This document shows, one piece after another, positions 50,701-61,240 of a stretch of DNA of 64,000 bases (position 1 is the first letter of the stretch; each line of letters begins with the position of its first letter). The stretch lies in NCBI GenBank assembly GCA_964017235.1, contig OZ024927.1, positions 51,527,293 to 51,591,292 on the forward strand. Direction: 5' to 3'. Origin of the DNA: Sabellastarte sp. h YS-2021. Lineage: Eukaryota > Annelida > Polychaeta > Sabellida > Sabellidae. Under the pieces are notes generated by a model. The model was not told where the DNA came from and did no database searches. It saw only the letters and a list, made by a program, of their open reading frames with translations. A program made the translations under genes and the position numbers.

Positions 50701-52061
50701 GCCACTAACGATTAAAGTTGTTCAGAGGCCACTGTGTAAACAAACAAAAATCAATAGCACTGTATATGACAGTGTTGATGTACCTGAAAAATATTAGCTT
50801 GGACAATATATTCAGCAAGAATCTCAATATATCTTTGTACAAAACATGTTTTTGTGACTATTTTAAATTTGTTTGCAGTTTCTCATTCAGAATACAAAAG
50901 ACACTTCTATAAGATTTCTCTGGTGCAATGCATTTTAGCGAATTGTGGTGCCCAAAAAAATGAAACAAATATCTTACAAACTGACAAGTCATTAGCCTTG
51001 CACATAAAATGTGTCAAATAAGTAAATGATAAATAGAAGTATGTATCAAATAAGGCAATATTACATGTTATCTTCCTCTAACCCTAAAACCCCACCATTC
51101 ACATGAGAAAGTTTTTGACATTTACTTTATAATTGGTGCTGCGTTTGGTAGATTTGGAAGACTGTGACATGGATTCAGTGAAACAAGGGCACAAAATTAT
51201 TATAGTCATTTAACATGTGGTCACAACAGGGGCCACAAACAGGCAAGTGTGAGTCCTACTTAAATGATGTTTTGAGTAAGCATTAAATGAAATTCAAAAC
51301 TACTTCTTCCACACTTACAGCTACTTTTGACCTTGGACATATGTTAATTATGGTTTCTCCGAACAGACCTTGGACATAATGTTAATTATGGTTTCTCCGA
51401 ACAGACCTTGGCCATATGTTAATTGTGGTTTCTCCAAACAGAATACCTATTTCTCTTTGTAGAATGTCTGATTATCTTCAGGCAAACTATAATCAGAGTT
51501 TGTCCTTGATCTGGATCAGAACTGATACTGCAACAGACATGCAAATATGTGTACAAATACAACAATAAGTTATTACATTATTGTTATTGTCCCCCTTTAT
51601 GCTTGACAGTATTGGATGCCTTGCAAGATTTTGTTCAAAAACATAATTTATATTAGTATGTGCTTTATGTATTTTGCAAACATGGATAAATAATCAATAA
51701 AGGGATCCTCTATGTCCCTCTATCCATTCAGGTATTTGTTAGGTAATACTTAAAGAATGAGTATTGTGGTTATATAAATAACCACAAAAAAATTCCTCCA
51801 TATTTTTCAAAGCCATTTGCAAACATATTAAAAATTTGGTGAAGACTCAGTTCAGTTTCTCAGTTTCTTCAGTTGATACTGTGCACATTCAACTGAGTCT
51901 GGTTAAATACATGTATACCACAGAAAGAATAGGTTCTGCTGACAAAATTGTTCAATATCTTTCAAGATTGTAGAAATAAGAATCTATTTGTGAATAAATA
52001 CACTATAGTTGTTATGAGGAGACAGACATTTTAAACACTAGAAAATACAGAGTATTTGTCC
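50701..52061. other. DNA upstream of the first paralogue, no gene seen
   Basis: Apart from a threefold ~43-bp repeat (51334-51445, GTTAATTATGGTTTCTCC units) I recognise nothing. It presumably contained the promoter of the gene at 52062. Confidence 0.5.
51334..51445. repeat. Three ~43-bp tandem units
   Basis: GACCTTGGACATA...TTAATTATGGTTTCTCC occurs three times in a row with small differences. Confidence 0.85.
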
Positions 52062-53423
52062 ATGGCGTCAAAAGCTGTAGTAAACTGGACAAAGTTAATA
52101 CAAGATGAATGCACAAGTGACTGTGAGAGTTCTGATGAACCAGATGCAAGAAGACATATTCCACCACTTTCAATGCATAGCCAACAAAAGCATGTCCTTA
52201 ATGATGGGGATTCATGCAGCAAAGAAACTACAAGTACAGCTGTTCTGCCTAAAATACCAGAAAGCATCAGATTCAGTGATATTTTAAGAGGAAAACGATA
52301 TGGCCAGCAAGTACTCGATCTTGAAAAAGACTTAGGATATCTTTACACAAACTTCTACTCCCAAAACAGGTGGACCCTTTATGAATACATGGAATACAGA
52401 TTTCAATACTGGAAAGAGCATTAAACTCATGATGTAGCAGTTCTATGGCTAACACAAGGCTACTACAATATCTACAGCTTTACCAGGGATCCAAAGGTTA
52501 GAATCTACACCAAAACATTAATGGCCCAACTTTCAAACTACACAATTTACGACTCCGATCATATCATATCTAGACTTGCAAAAATGTTATGTCTCAGCTA
52601 TATTCACTCAAACAAGCCTGGAAAGGCTTGTAAATGGATGAAAATTGCCAAATCGAGCCTTGAGAACAAAGAATCCTGTGAAATTACCGGATTTATATAT
52701 CAGTGTGAAGCATGGGTGTATCTGTATTACTCAAACCTCTATCCCAAACGCAGGCAACATTATAGAGAAAAGGCCTTTGAGAGTTACCGTCTTTGTCGTG
52801 AACATATGCTGGAGTACAGTGACACCTCTGAGTGGCTCCAATTCTGCTCTGCCTGGATGCTGCTTGATTTAGCAATGCTAAAGCTGGACATTCCACTTCA
52901 CTTTAAGCAGTCTTTGTATCCACAGCTGTTTGACAAAAAGCTTCGCAAATGTAACATTGGTTATACTGCAGTAACAGAGGCCAAAACACTCATTCAAACA
53001 TCTAAACGAGGTTTTCAAAGCAACTGCTTAAACATACAGGTTATTCCATATTCAATATTATTGCGGGAGATCTATTTGGAGCTCAGGCGAGTCCAAGTTA
53101 CAAACCCAACAGCAAAACAAACTTGGTTTATTAAAGAGCCTGCCAAAATAATCCAGATTTATGAAAAGGGAAGAAAACTGATGAAAGAAAATGTCTCCGG
53201 TTCTTCCATTTCAATGATGGAAAGCCGTAAATATATATCAGATGTGTTTCCTTACATTGCTGAAATACATGACCAAATTGTGGAAAAAAAAGACCGAGTC
53301 ACAAGGGAAAAAGCTGCAGCAGATTATTGGTACCTTGGTGATGATGACTTTAACCTTTCTCAAACACCAGCTGAGGAATCCTCTGGTGAAGATACTGCAG
53401 GTAGTTGTGATGTTCTGATTTAA
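52062..53423 (+). pseudogene. Unrecognised intronless paralogue 1, with stop codon and LTR-replaced C-terminus
   Basis: The ATG at 52062 opens a frame of 453 codons broken by one in-frame TAA at 52422-52424. The parts before and after it align with the intact paralogue at 59615: VLPKIPESIRFSDILRGKR, NKPGKACKWMKIAK, ENKESCEITGFIYQCEAWVY and KCNIGYTAVTEAKTLI. After the residues EDTAGS the frame runs into the 5' LTR of a Ty3/gypsy element, which supplies CDVLI and a stop. Beyond the element, GAG GTG CAA TAA at 58836-58847 continues the original frame and matches the EVQ ending of the paralogue. The protein looks all-helical, possibly TPR-like, and no family was recognised. The single stop could also be an assembly error or allele. 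Confidence 0.75.
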
Positions 53424-53684
53424 AATGTACTCATATGTTGTATTACAATAATTTGGTTTCTACAATGTTCTCATTTAAGATTTGTCATTCATCTGAATTT
53501 GTCTAAAATGTATTATCTGTGTACTTCAAAATGAGGCTCATAAATATGTAATGAAGAGTTTGGTATAAAGATATACTACACAAGAATAAAGTGAGAGTCC
53601 TGTATGACAGCCAAGAGTTAAGAAATAAATTAGAATATATGTTAAACTAAGTTTGTTTTAATTAATACAAGCACAAACATTATA
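53406..53684 (+). repeat. 5' LTR of the Ty3/gypsy element
   Basis: Starts TGTGATGTTCTG and ends CACAAACATTATA; same length as, and apparently identical to, the 3' LTR. A candidate polyadenylation signal AATAAA lies in GAATAAAGTGAGAG near 53585. Its first bases encode the aberrant C-terminus of the interrupted host gene. Confidence 0.93.
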
Positions 53685-53786
53685 ATTGGCGACGAGGATA
53701 AAACTAAAATAATTCTTTTTACACTGTGATTACTCTTTTGGATAATACATGTTGATATAAAAAAAAAAAAAACAAACATTATAACT

Positions 53787-54197
53787 TTGTTAAAGATGGC
53801 TACTGCATTACCACCATTTGAGTCATTTGAGGTGAACAGTGACCCCAATATTGGTGCAAGATGGAAGAAATGGATTAGCAAATTTGAAAACATGCTTGTA
53901 GCAATGGATATCAAGGATGACACAAGAAAAAGGGCCATGATGTTACATTATGCTGGAGATGAAGTGAATGATATCTTTGAAACTCTTGCAGATACCGGAG
54001 AGGCAAAAGAGTACAAGAAAGGTAAAGATGCGATCACAAAGTACTTTCAACCCAAAGTGAATAGTGAGTTTGAAGTGTACAAATTTCGACAAGCTACACA
54101 GCATCCTGGTGAGTCCATGGACACATTCTATACTCGTCTGCGTTCACTAGCTAGCAACTGTGGTTTTACAGACAATGATAAAGAAATAAAATCATAA
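53787..54197 (+). pseudogene. Ty3/gypsy Gag, N-terminal part ending at a premature stop
   Basis: Starts MATALPPFESFEVNSDP and has the capsid-like core (RWKKWISKFENML, AMMLHYAGDEV, FRQATQHPGESMDTFYTRLR) typical of gypsy Gag. A TAA at 54195-54197 interrupts it. The same frame continues with the capsid C-terminus and zinc knuckles. The stop sits inside the capsid-to-nucleocapsid stretch, not at a gag/pol boundary, so it is read as a mutation. Confidence 0.85.
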
Positions 54198-56723
54198 ATC
54201 ATACAAAACTGTGTGTCTTCAAAGCTTAGACGAAAAGCCCTCAGGGATAATATGACTCTTGCAGATCTCCTGGATCATGCCAGAGCTGATGAACTGTCAG
54301 AATCCCAGGCAACAGAAATAGAAAAAGTGGACAACATTAACACAATGACGAAAAGGAACAAAACTTCATCAAAACCTTGGCAAAGATCAGGAAATCAATT
54401 TCAAAGAACAGGCTCTCAATCAGGAAGACAGCAACAGAAAGGACCAGAAAACAGCAAGTGTTATCGTTGTGGTGGCAGTTATCCTCACAAAGACAAGTGT
54501 CCAGCAACAAATAAAACATGTCATAAATGTAATAAAACTGGTCACTTTGCAAAATGTTGTAGATCAAAGAACAGATCATTAAAGGTGAGGGAAATTGACA
54601 AAAAGGCATGTAACATGAATGAAAATTCTTCTAGAGAAGCAAGTGCAGATGAAGGTGGCAAGGATTATATCTTTAGTGTGGGGAAATCTGCGAAAAAGAC
54701 TCCAACAGCTAAAGTAAAAATTGGAAGCAGTCACATCAATATGATGGTTGATTCTGGCTCAACAGTGAATATTATGAGCTATAAGACATATCAGTCAATT
54801 CAACCTGTGCCAACACTGAAATCTGCAAAAGGGGAAAAGCTGCTCCCTTATGCCACAAAGAAGGAAATTCCAATTGTTGGTAAGTTCCAGTGTATCTTAG
54901 AATCGAAGCATTGTTTCACAACTGGTACAGTCTATGTGACCAAGATAGATGCAGGTTCCATTTTAGGGTTTGAGTCTGCAGTTGAGTTGAAGGTACTACA
55001 TATTGCAAATAGGATTCAACAAACCCATCAGTCTCCAGGTGCACAGAAAATATGTTCCAGACACCCTAAGTTGTTCCAAGGCATCGGAAAGCTCAAAGGA
55101 ACAAAAGTAAAACTGCACATCAATGAAAGTGTTACACCAGTTGCACAACCACACAGGAGAATTCCCTTTCACATGAGAAAAAAAGTGGAAGCAGAGTTGC
55201 AAAGGCTTCAAGAATTAGACATTATAGAAGATGTCAAGGGACCGACCCCATGGGTATCACCTATAGTAGCTGCACCCAAACCTGGAAATCCTGAGCAAAT
55301 CAGAATTTGTGTAGATATGAGGTGTGCTAATAAAGCAGTGATGCGTACGAGACACATCACCCCAACTCTGGAGGAACTCTTGAGTGACCTCAATGGAGCT
55401 ACTATGTTTTCAAAGTTGGATTTAAACAAAGGATATCATCAGTGTGAACTGGATGAATCCTCTCGCTATATAACCACATTTTCTACTCATTTGGGGCTAA
55501 AAAGATACAAGCGGCTGAGTTTTGGAATCTCATCAGCAGCTGAACTATTTCAAAATGCGATAGAGCAGAGTTTAATTGGATTACAAGGTGTCAAAAACAT
55601 GAGTGATGACATTCTGGTCTGGGGTAAAAATGCAGAAGAACATGACAAAAATCTGGAATCAGTCTTTCAAAGGCTACAAGAAAAAAATCTAACACTGAAT
55701 AAGGCTAAATGTCAATTTCATTTGGACAAAATCAACTTCTTTGGACACATATTGTCAAGCAAAGGTGTTGAATGTGATCCTCAGAAAACCCAGGCAGTTT
55801 TAGAGGCCAGTCCCCCACAAAACGTAGAGGAAGTCAGAAGTTTTCTTGGGGTGGTTGGGTTTTGTTCAAGGTTTATCCCAAATTATGCTGCAGTAAATGA
55901 GCCTTTGAGAAGGCTAACCAAGAAAGAAATAAAATGGCAGTGGGGTGCTCTGGAAGAAAATGCATTTCATACACTAAAACGTAGTCTAGCCAGTGCAAAG
56001 GTTATGAACTATTATGATTTCAACAAGTATACAGAAGTTATAGTAGATGGAAGCCCATTTGGCCTTGGTGCCATGCTAGTGCAGAAGGACAAACCAAATG
56101 ATGTGAGCAAAGTAGTGGCTTATGCTTCAAGGTCACTTTCGGATGTTGAACAGCGATACTCACAGATTGAACGAGAAACCCTAGCAATGGTGTGGGCTGT
56201 TGAACGTTTTCACCTGTACTTGTTTGGTAGACCGTTTACTCTCATAACTGATCACAAGCCATTGGAAAGTATTTTCAACAAGCCAAAATCAAAGCCACCT
56301 GCACGAATAGAAAGATGGCTAATGAGACTACAAAGCTACACTTACAATGTTAAATACAGGCCAGGAAAGCATAATCCAGCTGACTATATGTCGCGCCACC
56401 CAGTTAAACAGGGAATTTCGACCACTTCATCAGTGGTAGCCGAACAGTACATAAGTTATATTGTTTCCAATGCAGTCCCAAAGGCACTTACCCTAAAGGA
56501 AATACTTGAACACACAAAACAAGATGGGGATCTACAGGCAGTGATTAATGCCATTGAGACAGGAAATTTTGATAAACTACAAAAAATCCTTCCAAGTTAC
56601 TATGGGATAAAAGAAGAACTAGCATTGGGGCAGGGAGTAGTTTTAAGACACTCCAAAATAGTTATTCCCAGGCTCTACAAAGCAGAGTTGTACAACTGGC
56701 ACATGAAGGACACCAGGGCATAG
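54198..56723 (+). CDS. Ty3/gypsy nucleocapsid-protease-reverse transcriptase-RNase H
   Basis: Downstream of the stop the frame encodes two zinc knuckles (CYRCGGSYPHKDKC and CHKCNKTGHFAKCC, near 54460-54560), an aspartic protease (MVDSGSTVNIM near 54745), a reverse transcriptase with motif A FSKLDLNKGYHQ, motif B RLSFGISSAAELFQ and motif C MSDDILVWG (55390-55640), and an RNase H with VIVDGSPFGLGAML, the YSQIERETLAMVWA stretch and ADYMSRHP. It then starts into the integrase zinc-binding region and leaves the frame at 56697-56723, where one base appears to be missing. Motif C has Met in place of the usual aromatic or small residue before SDD. Domain order and motifs are Ty3/gypsy. Confidence 0.9.
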   Translation: MIQNCVSSKLRRKALRDNMTLADLLDHARADELSESQATEIEKVDNINTMTKRNKTSSKPWQRSGNQFQRTGSQSGRQQQKGPENSKCYRCGGSYPHKDKCPATNKTCHKCNKTGHFAKCCRSKNRSLKVREIDKKACNMNENSSREASADEGGKDYIFSVGKSAKKTPTAKVKIGSSHINMMVDSGSTVNIMSYKTYQSIQPVPTLKSAKGEKLLPYATKKEIPIVGKFQCILESKHCFTTGTVYVTKIDAGSILGFESAVELKVLHIANRIQQTHQSPGAQKICSRHPKLFQGIGKLKGTKVKLHINESVTPVAQPHRRIPFHMRKKVEAELQRLQELDIIEDVKGPTPWVSPIVAAPKPGNPEQIRICVDMRCANKAVMRTRHITPTLEELLSDLNGATMFSKLDLNKGYHQCELDESSRYITTFSTHLGLKRYKRLSFGISSAAELFQNAIEQSLIGLQGVKNMSDDILVWGKNAEEHDKNLESVFQRLQEKNLTLNKAKCQFHLDKINFFGHILSSKGVECDPQKTQAVLEASPPQNVEEVRSFLGVVGFCSRFIPNYAAVNEPLRRLTKKEIKWQWGALEENAFHTLKRSLASAKVMNYYDFNKYTEVIVDGSPFGLGAMLVQKDKPNDVSKVVAYASRSLSDVEQRYSQIERETLAMVWAVERFHLYLFGRPFTLITDHKPLESIFNKPKSKPPARIERWLMRLQSYTYNVKYRPGKHNPADYMSRHPVKQGISTTSSVVAEQYISYIVSNAVPKALTLKEILEHTKQDGDLQAVINAIETGNFDKLQKILPSYYGIKEELALGQGVVLRHSKIVIPRLYKAELYNWHMKDTRA

Positions 56724-56734
56724 TCAAAACCAAG

Positions 56735-57832
56735 ATGCTTCTTCGAGAAAAGGTTTGGTTTCCAGGGATAGATGCTTTGGTTGAAAATACCATCAAGTCA
56801 TGTATTTCATGTCAAGCTAGTACTCCCCAGAATCACATTGAGCCTTACAAAATGTCAGAATTACCAAAAGCACCATGGACAGAAGTCAGTGTCGACTTCT
56901 GTGGGCCTTTCCCAACTGGGGAATACTTGATGGTAGTGGTGGATGAATATACACGCTACCCCATTGTTGAAATTCTAAAGTCAGTTTCTCACAGATGTGT
57001 TATTCCACGGTTGGATCAAGTCTTTTCGATGTTTTCAATCCCTGAAGTATTAAAAACTGATAATGGACCTCCATTTTCAAGTGATCAGTTTAGGCAGTTT
57101 GCCAGCTATTTGGGATTTCATCATCGCAAAATTACACCTCATTGGCCCAGAGCCAATGCTGAAGCAGAACGTTTCATGAAAACACTGTCCAAGATTATAA
57201 GAGCAGCGGTCACAGATAATGTGAATTGGAAACAAAATATGCACATTTTCTTGCGGAATTATCGAGCAACACCACACTGCAGTACCGGAGCAGCTCCAGC
57301 TGAGTTACTGTTCAACAGACCATTTCGAACAAAACTTCCACAGGTACCACAACAAAGAATTACCAGGGATGCTCAAATAAGAGAAAAAGACAAGGTAGCT
57401 AAAGACAAAATGAAAAACTATGGAGATAGGTTCCATCGCAAACAATCACCCATTAAGATTGGTGACACAGTACTCGTTAAGCAACCAAAGCAGAACAAAC
57501 TTTCAACCCCATTCAATCCAAGACCTTTAGAAGTGGTAGACAAAAAGGGTTCAATGATAACAGCAAAGGATAGTGATCTGCAAATCACACGAAATTCTTC
57601 ACATTTTAAGCAACTCCCAGATTCATTGAAGAAATCAGTCCATAAGAGTGAGGAGAACACAAGTGAACATGTGGATATCAGTGAAGGAGTACAGCACAAC
57701 CCAGTAGACCAATCTAACCAAGAACTGACTGAAAGCCCAAGAAAGACTAACAATCATATGGAGGATTTCTACAAGCATCCCCAAAGAAATAGAAAACCAC
57801 CAGTAAAGCTAAAAGACTATGTTGTAGGATAA
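56735..57832 (+). CDS. Ty3/gypsy integrase (separate frame)
   Basis: 365 codons in the frame after the break. The first histidines of the HHCC zinc finger are in the preceding frame; CISCQ supplies the two cysteines. The catalytic core has Asp in VSVDFCGPFPTG, Asp in LKTDNGPPFSSDQF and Glu in ANAEAERFMKTL, the DDE triad. The tail has an SH3-like region (KIGDTVLVKQPKQNKL, FNPRPLEVV) and an acidic-basic C-terminus. The core appears catalytically complete but is disconnected from the polymerase frame. Confidence 0.9.
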   Translation: MLLREKVWFPGIDALVENTIKSCISCQASTPQNHIEPYKMSELPKAPWTEVSVDFCGPFPTGEYLMVVVDEYTRYPIVEILKSVSHRCVIPRLDQVFSMFSIPEVLKTDNGPPFSSDQFRQFASYLGFHHRKITPHWPRANAEAERFMKTLSKIIRAAVTDNVNWKQNMHIFLRNYRATPHCSTGAAPAELLFNRPFRTKLPQVPQQRITRDAQIREKDKVAKDKMKNYGDRFHRKQSPIKIGDTVLVKQPKQNKLSTPFNPRPLEVVDKKGSMITAKDSDLQITRNSSHFKQLPDSLKKSVHKSEENTSEHVDISEGVQHNPVDQSNQELTESPRKTNNHMEDFYKHPQRNRKPPVKLKDYVVG

Positions 57833-58551
57833 TTAAAATCAGAGTAAAATATGTAAAGACTGAAATAATGAACTTTTGTGAGCACAAAAACAAGTGTGAT
57901 GACCAATTATTCATTATCAAGTTGTATCAGTAACATATGTATTCTGTCAGGTATAATGTCAGAAATGTTCTAACTTTGTGAGCAATTCTATGGTGCTTTG
58001 ATCAGTTTCTAATATTGTGAGCATACCATAGTGCTTTGATCAATTGTGAACAAATTCTGAGTTTTTTTTTCATATAATTATTCTTGTATTTCATGTGTTA
58101 TTTTTTTTTTCTAGGATAAGTTGGCTGATATTGTATATTAGATATGTAAAAGTGAGAATAGCAAATTTATGTGGAGTTAGGTTATAGGTTTAAAAGAGTT
58201 TTTCTAAATTTCACATTCAAAAAAAAAAAAAAAAAGAGGAGAGAAGGAACTCTCTGAAAATAAAACTACACAGAATGCAGCAAAAAAGTAAAAAATTACA
58301 CAATTTTAGAGAGGGTTACTATGACTACCACTCTGGTTCAGCTTGTACAAACAACAACCTGTCAACATAAATCAAACAAGCCTTGAGGCAGTTCCTCTGT
58401 CCTCTATGCATAAAGGTTTCAAGTTTTCAACTATTATACAGAATGAGTCACAGTGAGGAAACATTTGTGCCAAAGTAAAACAGCACTAGTTTCATGGTCA
58501 TTATAATTTACATAAATTGTATTCACAGCTTCTGTGCAAGTTGGGGAGGGA
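57833..58551 (+). other. Non-coding internal region of the Ty3/gypsy element
   Basis: Lies between the integrase stop and the 3' LTR. It contains a short duplication (TGGTGCTTTGATCA/TAGTGCTTTGATCAA near 57990 and 58030), an A17-18 tract near 58217 and the polypurine tract. No envelope gene is present. Confidence 0.75.
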
Positions 58552-58830
58552 TGTGATGTTCTGATTTAAAATGTACTCATATGTTGTATTACAATAATTT
58601 GGTTTCTACAATGTTCTCATTTAAGATTTGTCATTCATCTGAATTTGTCTAAAATGTATTATCTGTGTACTTCAAAATGAGGCTCATAAATATGTAATGA
58701 AGAGTTTGGTATAAAGATATACTACACAAGAATAAAGTGAGAGTCCTGTATGACAGCCAAGAGTTAAGAAATAAATTAGAATATATGTTAAACTAAGTTT
58801 GTTTTAATTAATACAAGCACAAACATTATA
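58552..58830 (+). repeat. 3' LTR of the Ty3/gypsy element
   Basis: Same 279 bases as the 5' LTR by eye, followed by the target duplication GTAGT. Confidence 0.93.
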
Positions 58831-58835
58831 GTAGT

Positions 58836-59614
58836 GAGGTGCAATAATGCAAAAAACACACACAAAAACAGACAATATAGCTAACCTAAAAATTGAATTT
58901 ATTGGGAGCATAGATGATGATTACAGCTTCAGAACATCATATTTACACCATGTTTTCTACTGGGAAGCAAAAATGAAATGTCCATTGTTTGCACTGGCTG
59001 TAAGTTTTAAATGGCAAGGATTCAGAAATCTTGCTTTTGTACTTTCTTAATTCACATTACTGGAGTTCTGAGAAGTCTATATATTTCACGCTCATCACCA
59101 ACACTGGTGAGCCATTATTTTCAATAGATAGTAATGTTATTGATAGACAAAGGATCAGGCAAATCTTCCTGTAACTGGGCATGTTGTTTGGTGTATAAAG
59201 TTATAAACATATTTGGACTTTTGAAAGGATCACTTAGGATGGAGACGTATAATACCCTATGGTTTTAAAAGCTTCAAGTAAACCAAATTTTATGCCTATT
59301 TGTTTGCATCACAGTGAAGAAAAACAACTTTGAAATGAATCAAAGGAAATATCTGATAAAGCTACACAAATCATGTAAATATACAAATATTGTAAGTATT
59401 TCAAGTCTATCATTATCTTCCAAGGTCTTTTTAACTAATAACTCCAGGCTATCATGCAGAGTTCTTGTATTCAGATCAATAAACTCTCATTTGGTAAAAC
59501 CACAAAATTTCCTGGGTAAGTTGTTGGCTGAATCATCCATGCTTCCTTAGAAACGTTGAAAAAACATACATGGTAAAAAAATAAAATGTACAGAAAGAAA
59601 TATACACTCAAATA
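58836..59614. other. Displaced end of paralogue 1 and spacer to paralogue 2
   Basis: The first 12 bases (GAGGTGCAATAA) are the original last codons and stop of paralogue 1. The rest would be its 3'-UTR and the upstream region of paralogue 2. No other feature is visible. Confidence 0.7.
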
Positions 59615-60910
59615 ATGGCTACAAAAGCAGATTCAATACCTTTGCGGACAGTGGAACATGAAAATCAGATATTGGAGAAAGAAAGCAATTCTGCAACAGA
59701 AGAAGACTATCCTGACATTGAAAGAGAGAGCTCAGAAGAAGAAACAAAGGCTATTTTACCCAAAATACCAGGAAGTATTAAATTCAGTGATGTACTAAGG
59801 GGAAAGCGGTTTTCTGAAGTTGTTTTTGACTTGGATCATGACTTAGGATATCTACACAAACATTATTATCCACAAGACAAAGACATTCTTTATGAATTTT
59901 TACACAGAAAATTTGAATACTGGATGAAACACTTTTCACATGATGTAGCATTTTTGTGGTTGATGGAGGGTTATTACATCATCTACAATTTCACACAATG
60001 TCTGAAGGTCAAATTTTATTTGAAGAGATTTAGACAACAACTTCAGGAGTATGAAATTTGTGATGTTGACCATATCATGTCTAGGATAGCCAAGATGTTG
60101 TGCCTTATCTACCTGTTCACAAACAAACCGGGAAAGGCATGGAAATGGCTCCAGGTTGCCAAACAGAGCTTACAGCATAAAGAATCTTGTGAAATCACAG
60201 GTTTTATTCTTCAGTGTGAATCTTGGGTCTTTGTATTTCTAGCCAAGATCTATCCAAAGCAAAGACAACTTTACAAAGAAAAAGCTTTTAGAAGCATGGA
60301 ACTTTCTCGGGAACATGTTGTGGATTATTGTGAAAACACTTGGCTTCAACATTTTTCCAGCGGCAGGTTACTAGACTTAGCTATGATAAAACTGGACCTC
60401 CCTCTGCCCTTTCTACAAGACCTGTATCCACAGATGCTTGAGCAGAGCTTCAGTAAATGTAATATAGGGTACAGTGCCGTATCAGAGGCAGAGACAATAA
60501 TAAATGCTGCACAAATGGAGTTTGACAATCATTTTGTGAGAATTAGTACAGCACCTGTCATGATACTACTGCATGAGATCTACTTAGAAATAAGAAGAAT
60601 ACAGGTCACTAATCCACTACTCAAACATGGTTTTACCATACCAGACCTGAAAAAGGTTGAGGAAGTAATGGAGAAATACCACAGGATTATCAATGATGAG
60701 GAACAGAGCAAGTCCTCAATACTGATGTTTCAAGGCTGTAGGCGTCTCCGTCTGGTATTCCCACATCTTAAGCATATGTATGAAAACCGTACACAAGAAT
60801 GTCACAAGAGCTATGATGTGAACTATATGGGAGACATTGACTGCAACAATTCGGACACACCATTTGGCGAGTCTTCATTTGATGGAACTGCAAGCAGTGA
60901 AGTCCAGTGA
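59615..60910 (+). CDS. Unrecognised intronless paralogue 2 (helical protein, intact)
   Basis: 431 codons from an ATG in good context (AAATAATGGCT) to a TGA. Residues 1-48 are acidic and low in complexity. Then comes the conserved block LPKIPGSIKFSDVLRGKRF, and DLGYLHKHYYPQDK, HDVAFLWLMEGYYIIYNF, NKPGKAWKWLQVAKQSL, KESCEITGFILQCESWVF, KCNIGYSAVSEAETII and LLHEIYLEIRRIQVTNP. Spacing and Leu/Ala/Trp patterns suggest stacked helices of TPR type; the C-terminus is acidic again. No signal peptide, membrane segment or catalytic motif was seen. It shares well over half its residues by eye with paralogue 1 in the middle region, 6 kb upstream on the same strand. The lack of introns in an intron-rich genome suggests a retrogene origin followed by tandem duplication. 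Function unknown. Confidence 0.75.
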   Translation: MATKADSIPLRTVEHENQILEKESNSATEEDYPDIERESSEEETKAILPKIPGSIKFSDVLRGKRFSEVVFDLDHDLGYLHKHYYPQDKDILYEFLHRKFEYWMKHFSHDVAFLWLMEGYYIIYNFTQCLKVKFYLKRFRQQLQEYEICDVDHIMSRIAKMLCLIYLFTNKPGKAWKWLQVAKQSLQHKESCEITGFILQCESWVFVFLAKIYPKQRQLYKEKAFRSMELSREHVVDYCENTWLQHFSSGRLLDLAMIKLDLPLPFLQDLYPQMLEQSFSKCNIGYSAVSEAETIINAAQMEFDNHFVRISTAPVMILLHEIYLEIRRIQVTNPLLKHGFTIPDLKKVEEVMEKYHRIINDEEQSKSSILMFQGCRRLRLVFPHLKHMYENRTQECHKSYDVNYMGDIDCNNSDTPFGESSFDGTASSEVQ

Positions 60911-61240
60911 GAAAACTGTAAAACAGTTGTAAAAGCTATATTTTTAGTTAATTCTTACAGGGTAACCTATCATATCAAAAGCAGGTTTTTGGCATCATAT
61001 TGTCAAAAATGTCAACCCCCAAGGAATATTGTCAAAAACTGGATATGCCCAAAATATTTTTATTTGAATGGGTTAATACATATTACATCATTTTCAGTTT
61101 GTAACACATAAGAGGATTTAAAATATCAGTGTTCTACTACTTTGTGTAAACACATGCTTTCAAGAACATCATACACATTTCATTTGACAAAAAGGCTACG
61201 TGGCAAACTATAATAAGCATATTTGTATGATTTCAATTTC
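60911..61240. other. 3' flank of paralogue 2
   Basis: AT-rich, probably 3'-UTR and spacer; no clear polyadenylation signal. Confidence 0.5.

Larger units (their letters stand above)
53406..58830 (+). mobile_element. Ty3/gypsy LTR retrotransposon, recent insertion
   Basis: Two 279-bp LTRs (53406-53684 and 58552-58830) appear identical. The element is flanked by GTAGT on both sides (53401-53405 and 58831-58835), a 5-bp target duplication. A primer-binding-like site TGGCGACGAGGAT lies just inside the 5' LTR, and a polypurine tract (GGGGAGGGA, 58543-58551) precedes the 3' LTR. Gag, protease, reverse transcriptase, RNase H and integrase come in Ty3/gypsy order. There is no envelope gene. Two lesions (a stop in gag and a frame break before integrase) make it non-autonomous as read. 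Confidence 0.95.

Noticed and set aside
54195-54197. Programmed gag stop readthrough
   Set aside because: The stop lies before the nucleocapsid zinc knuckles, not at the gag/pol boundary, and no readthrough structure was apparent.
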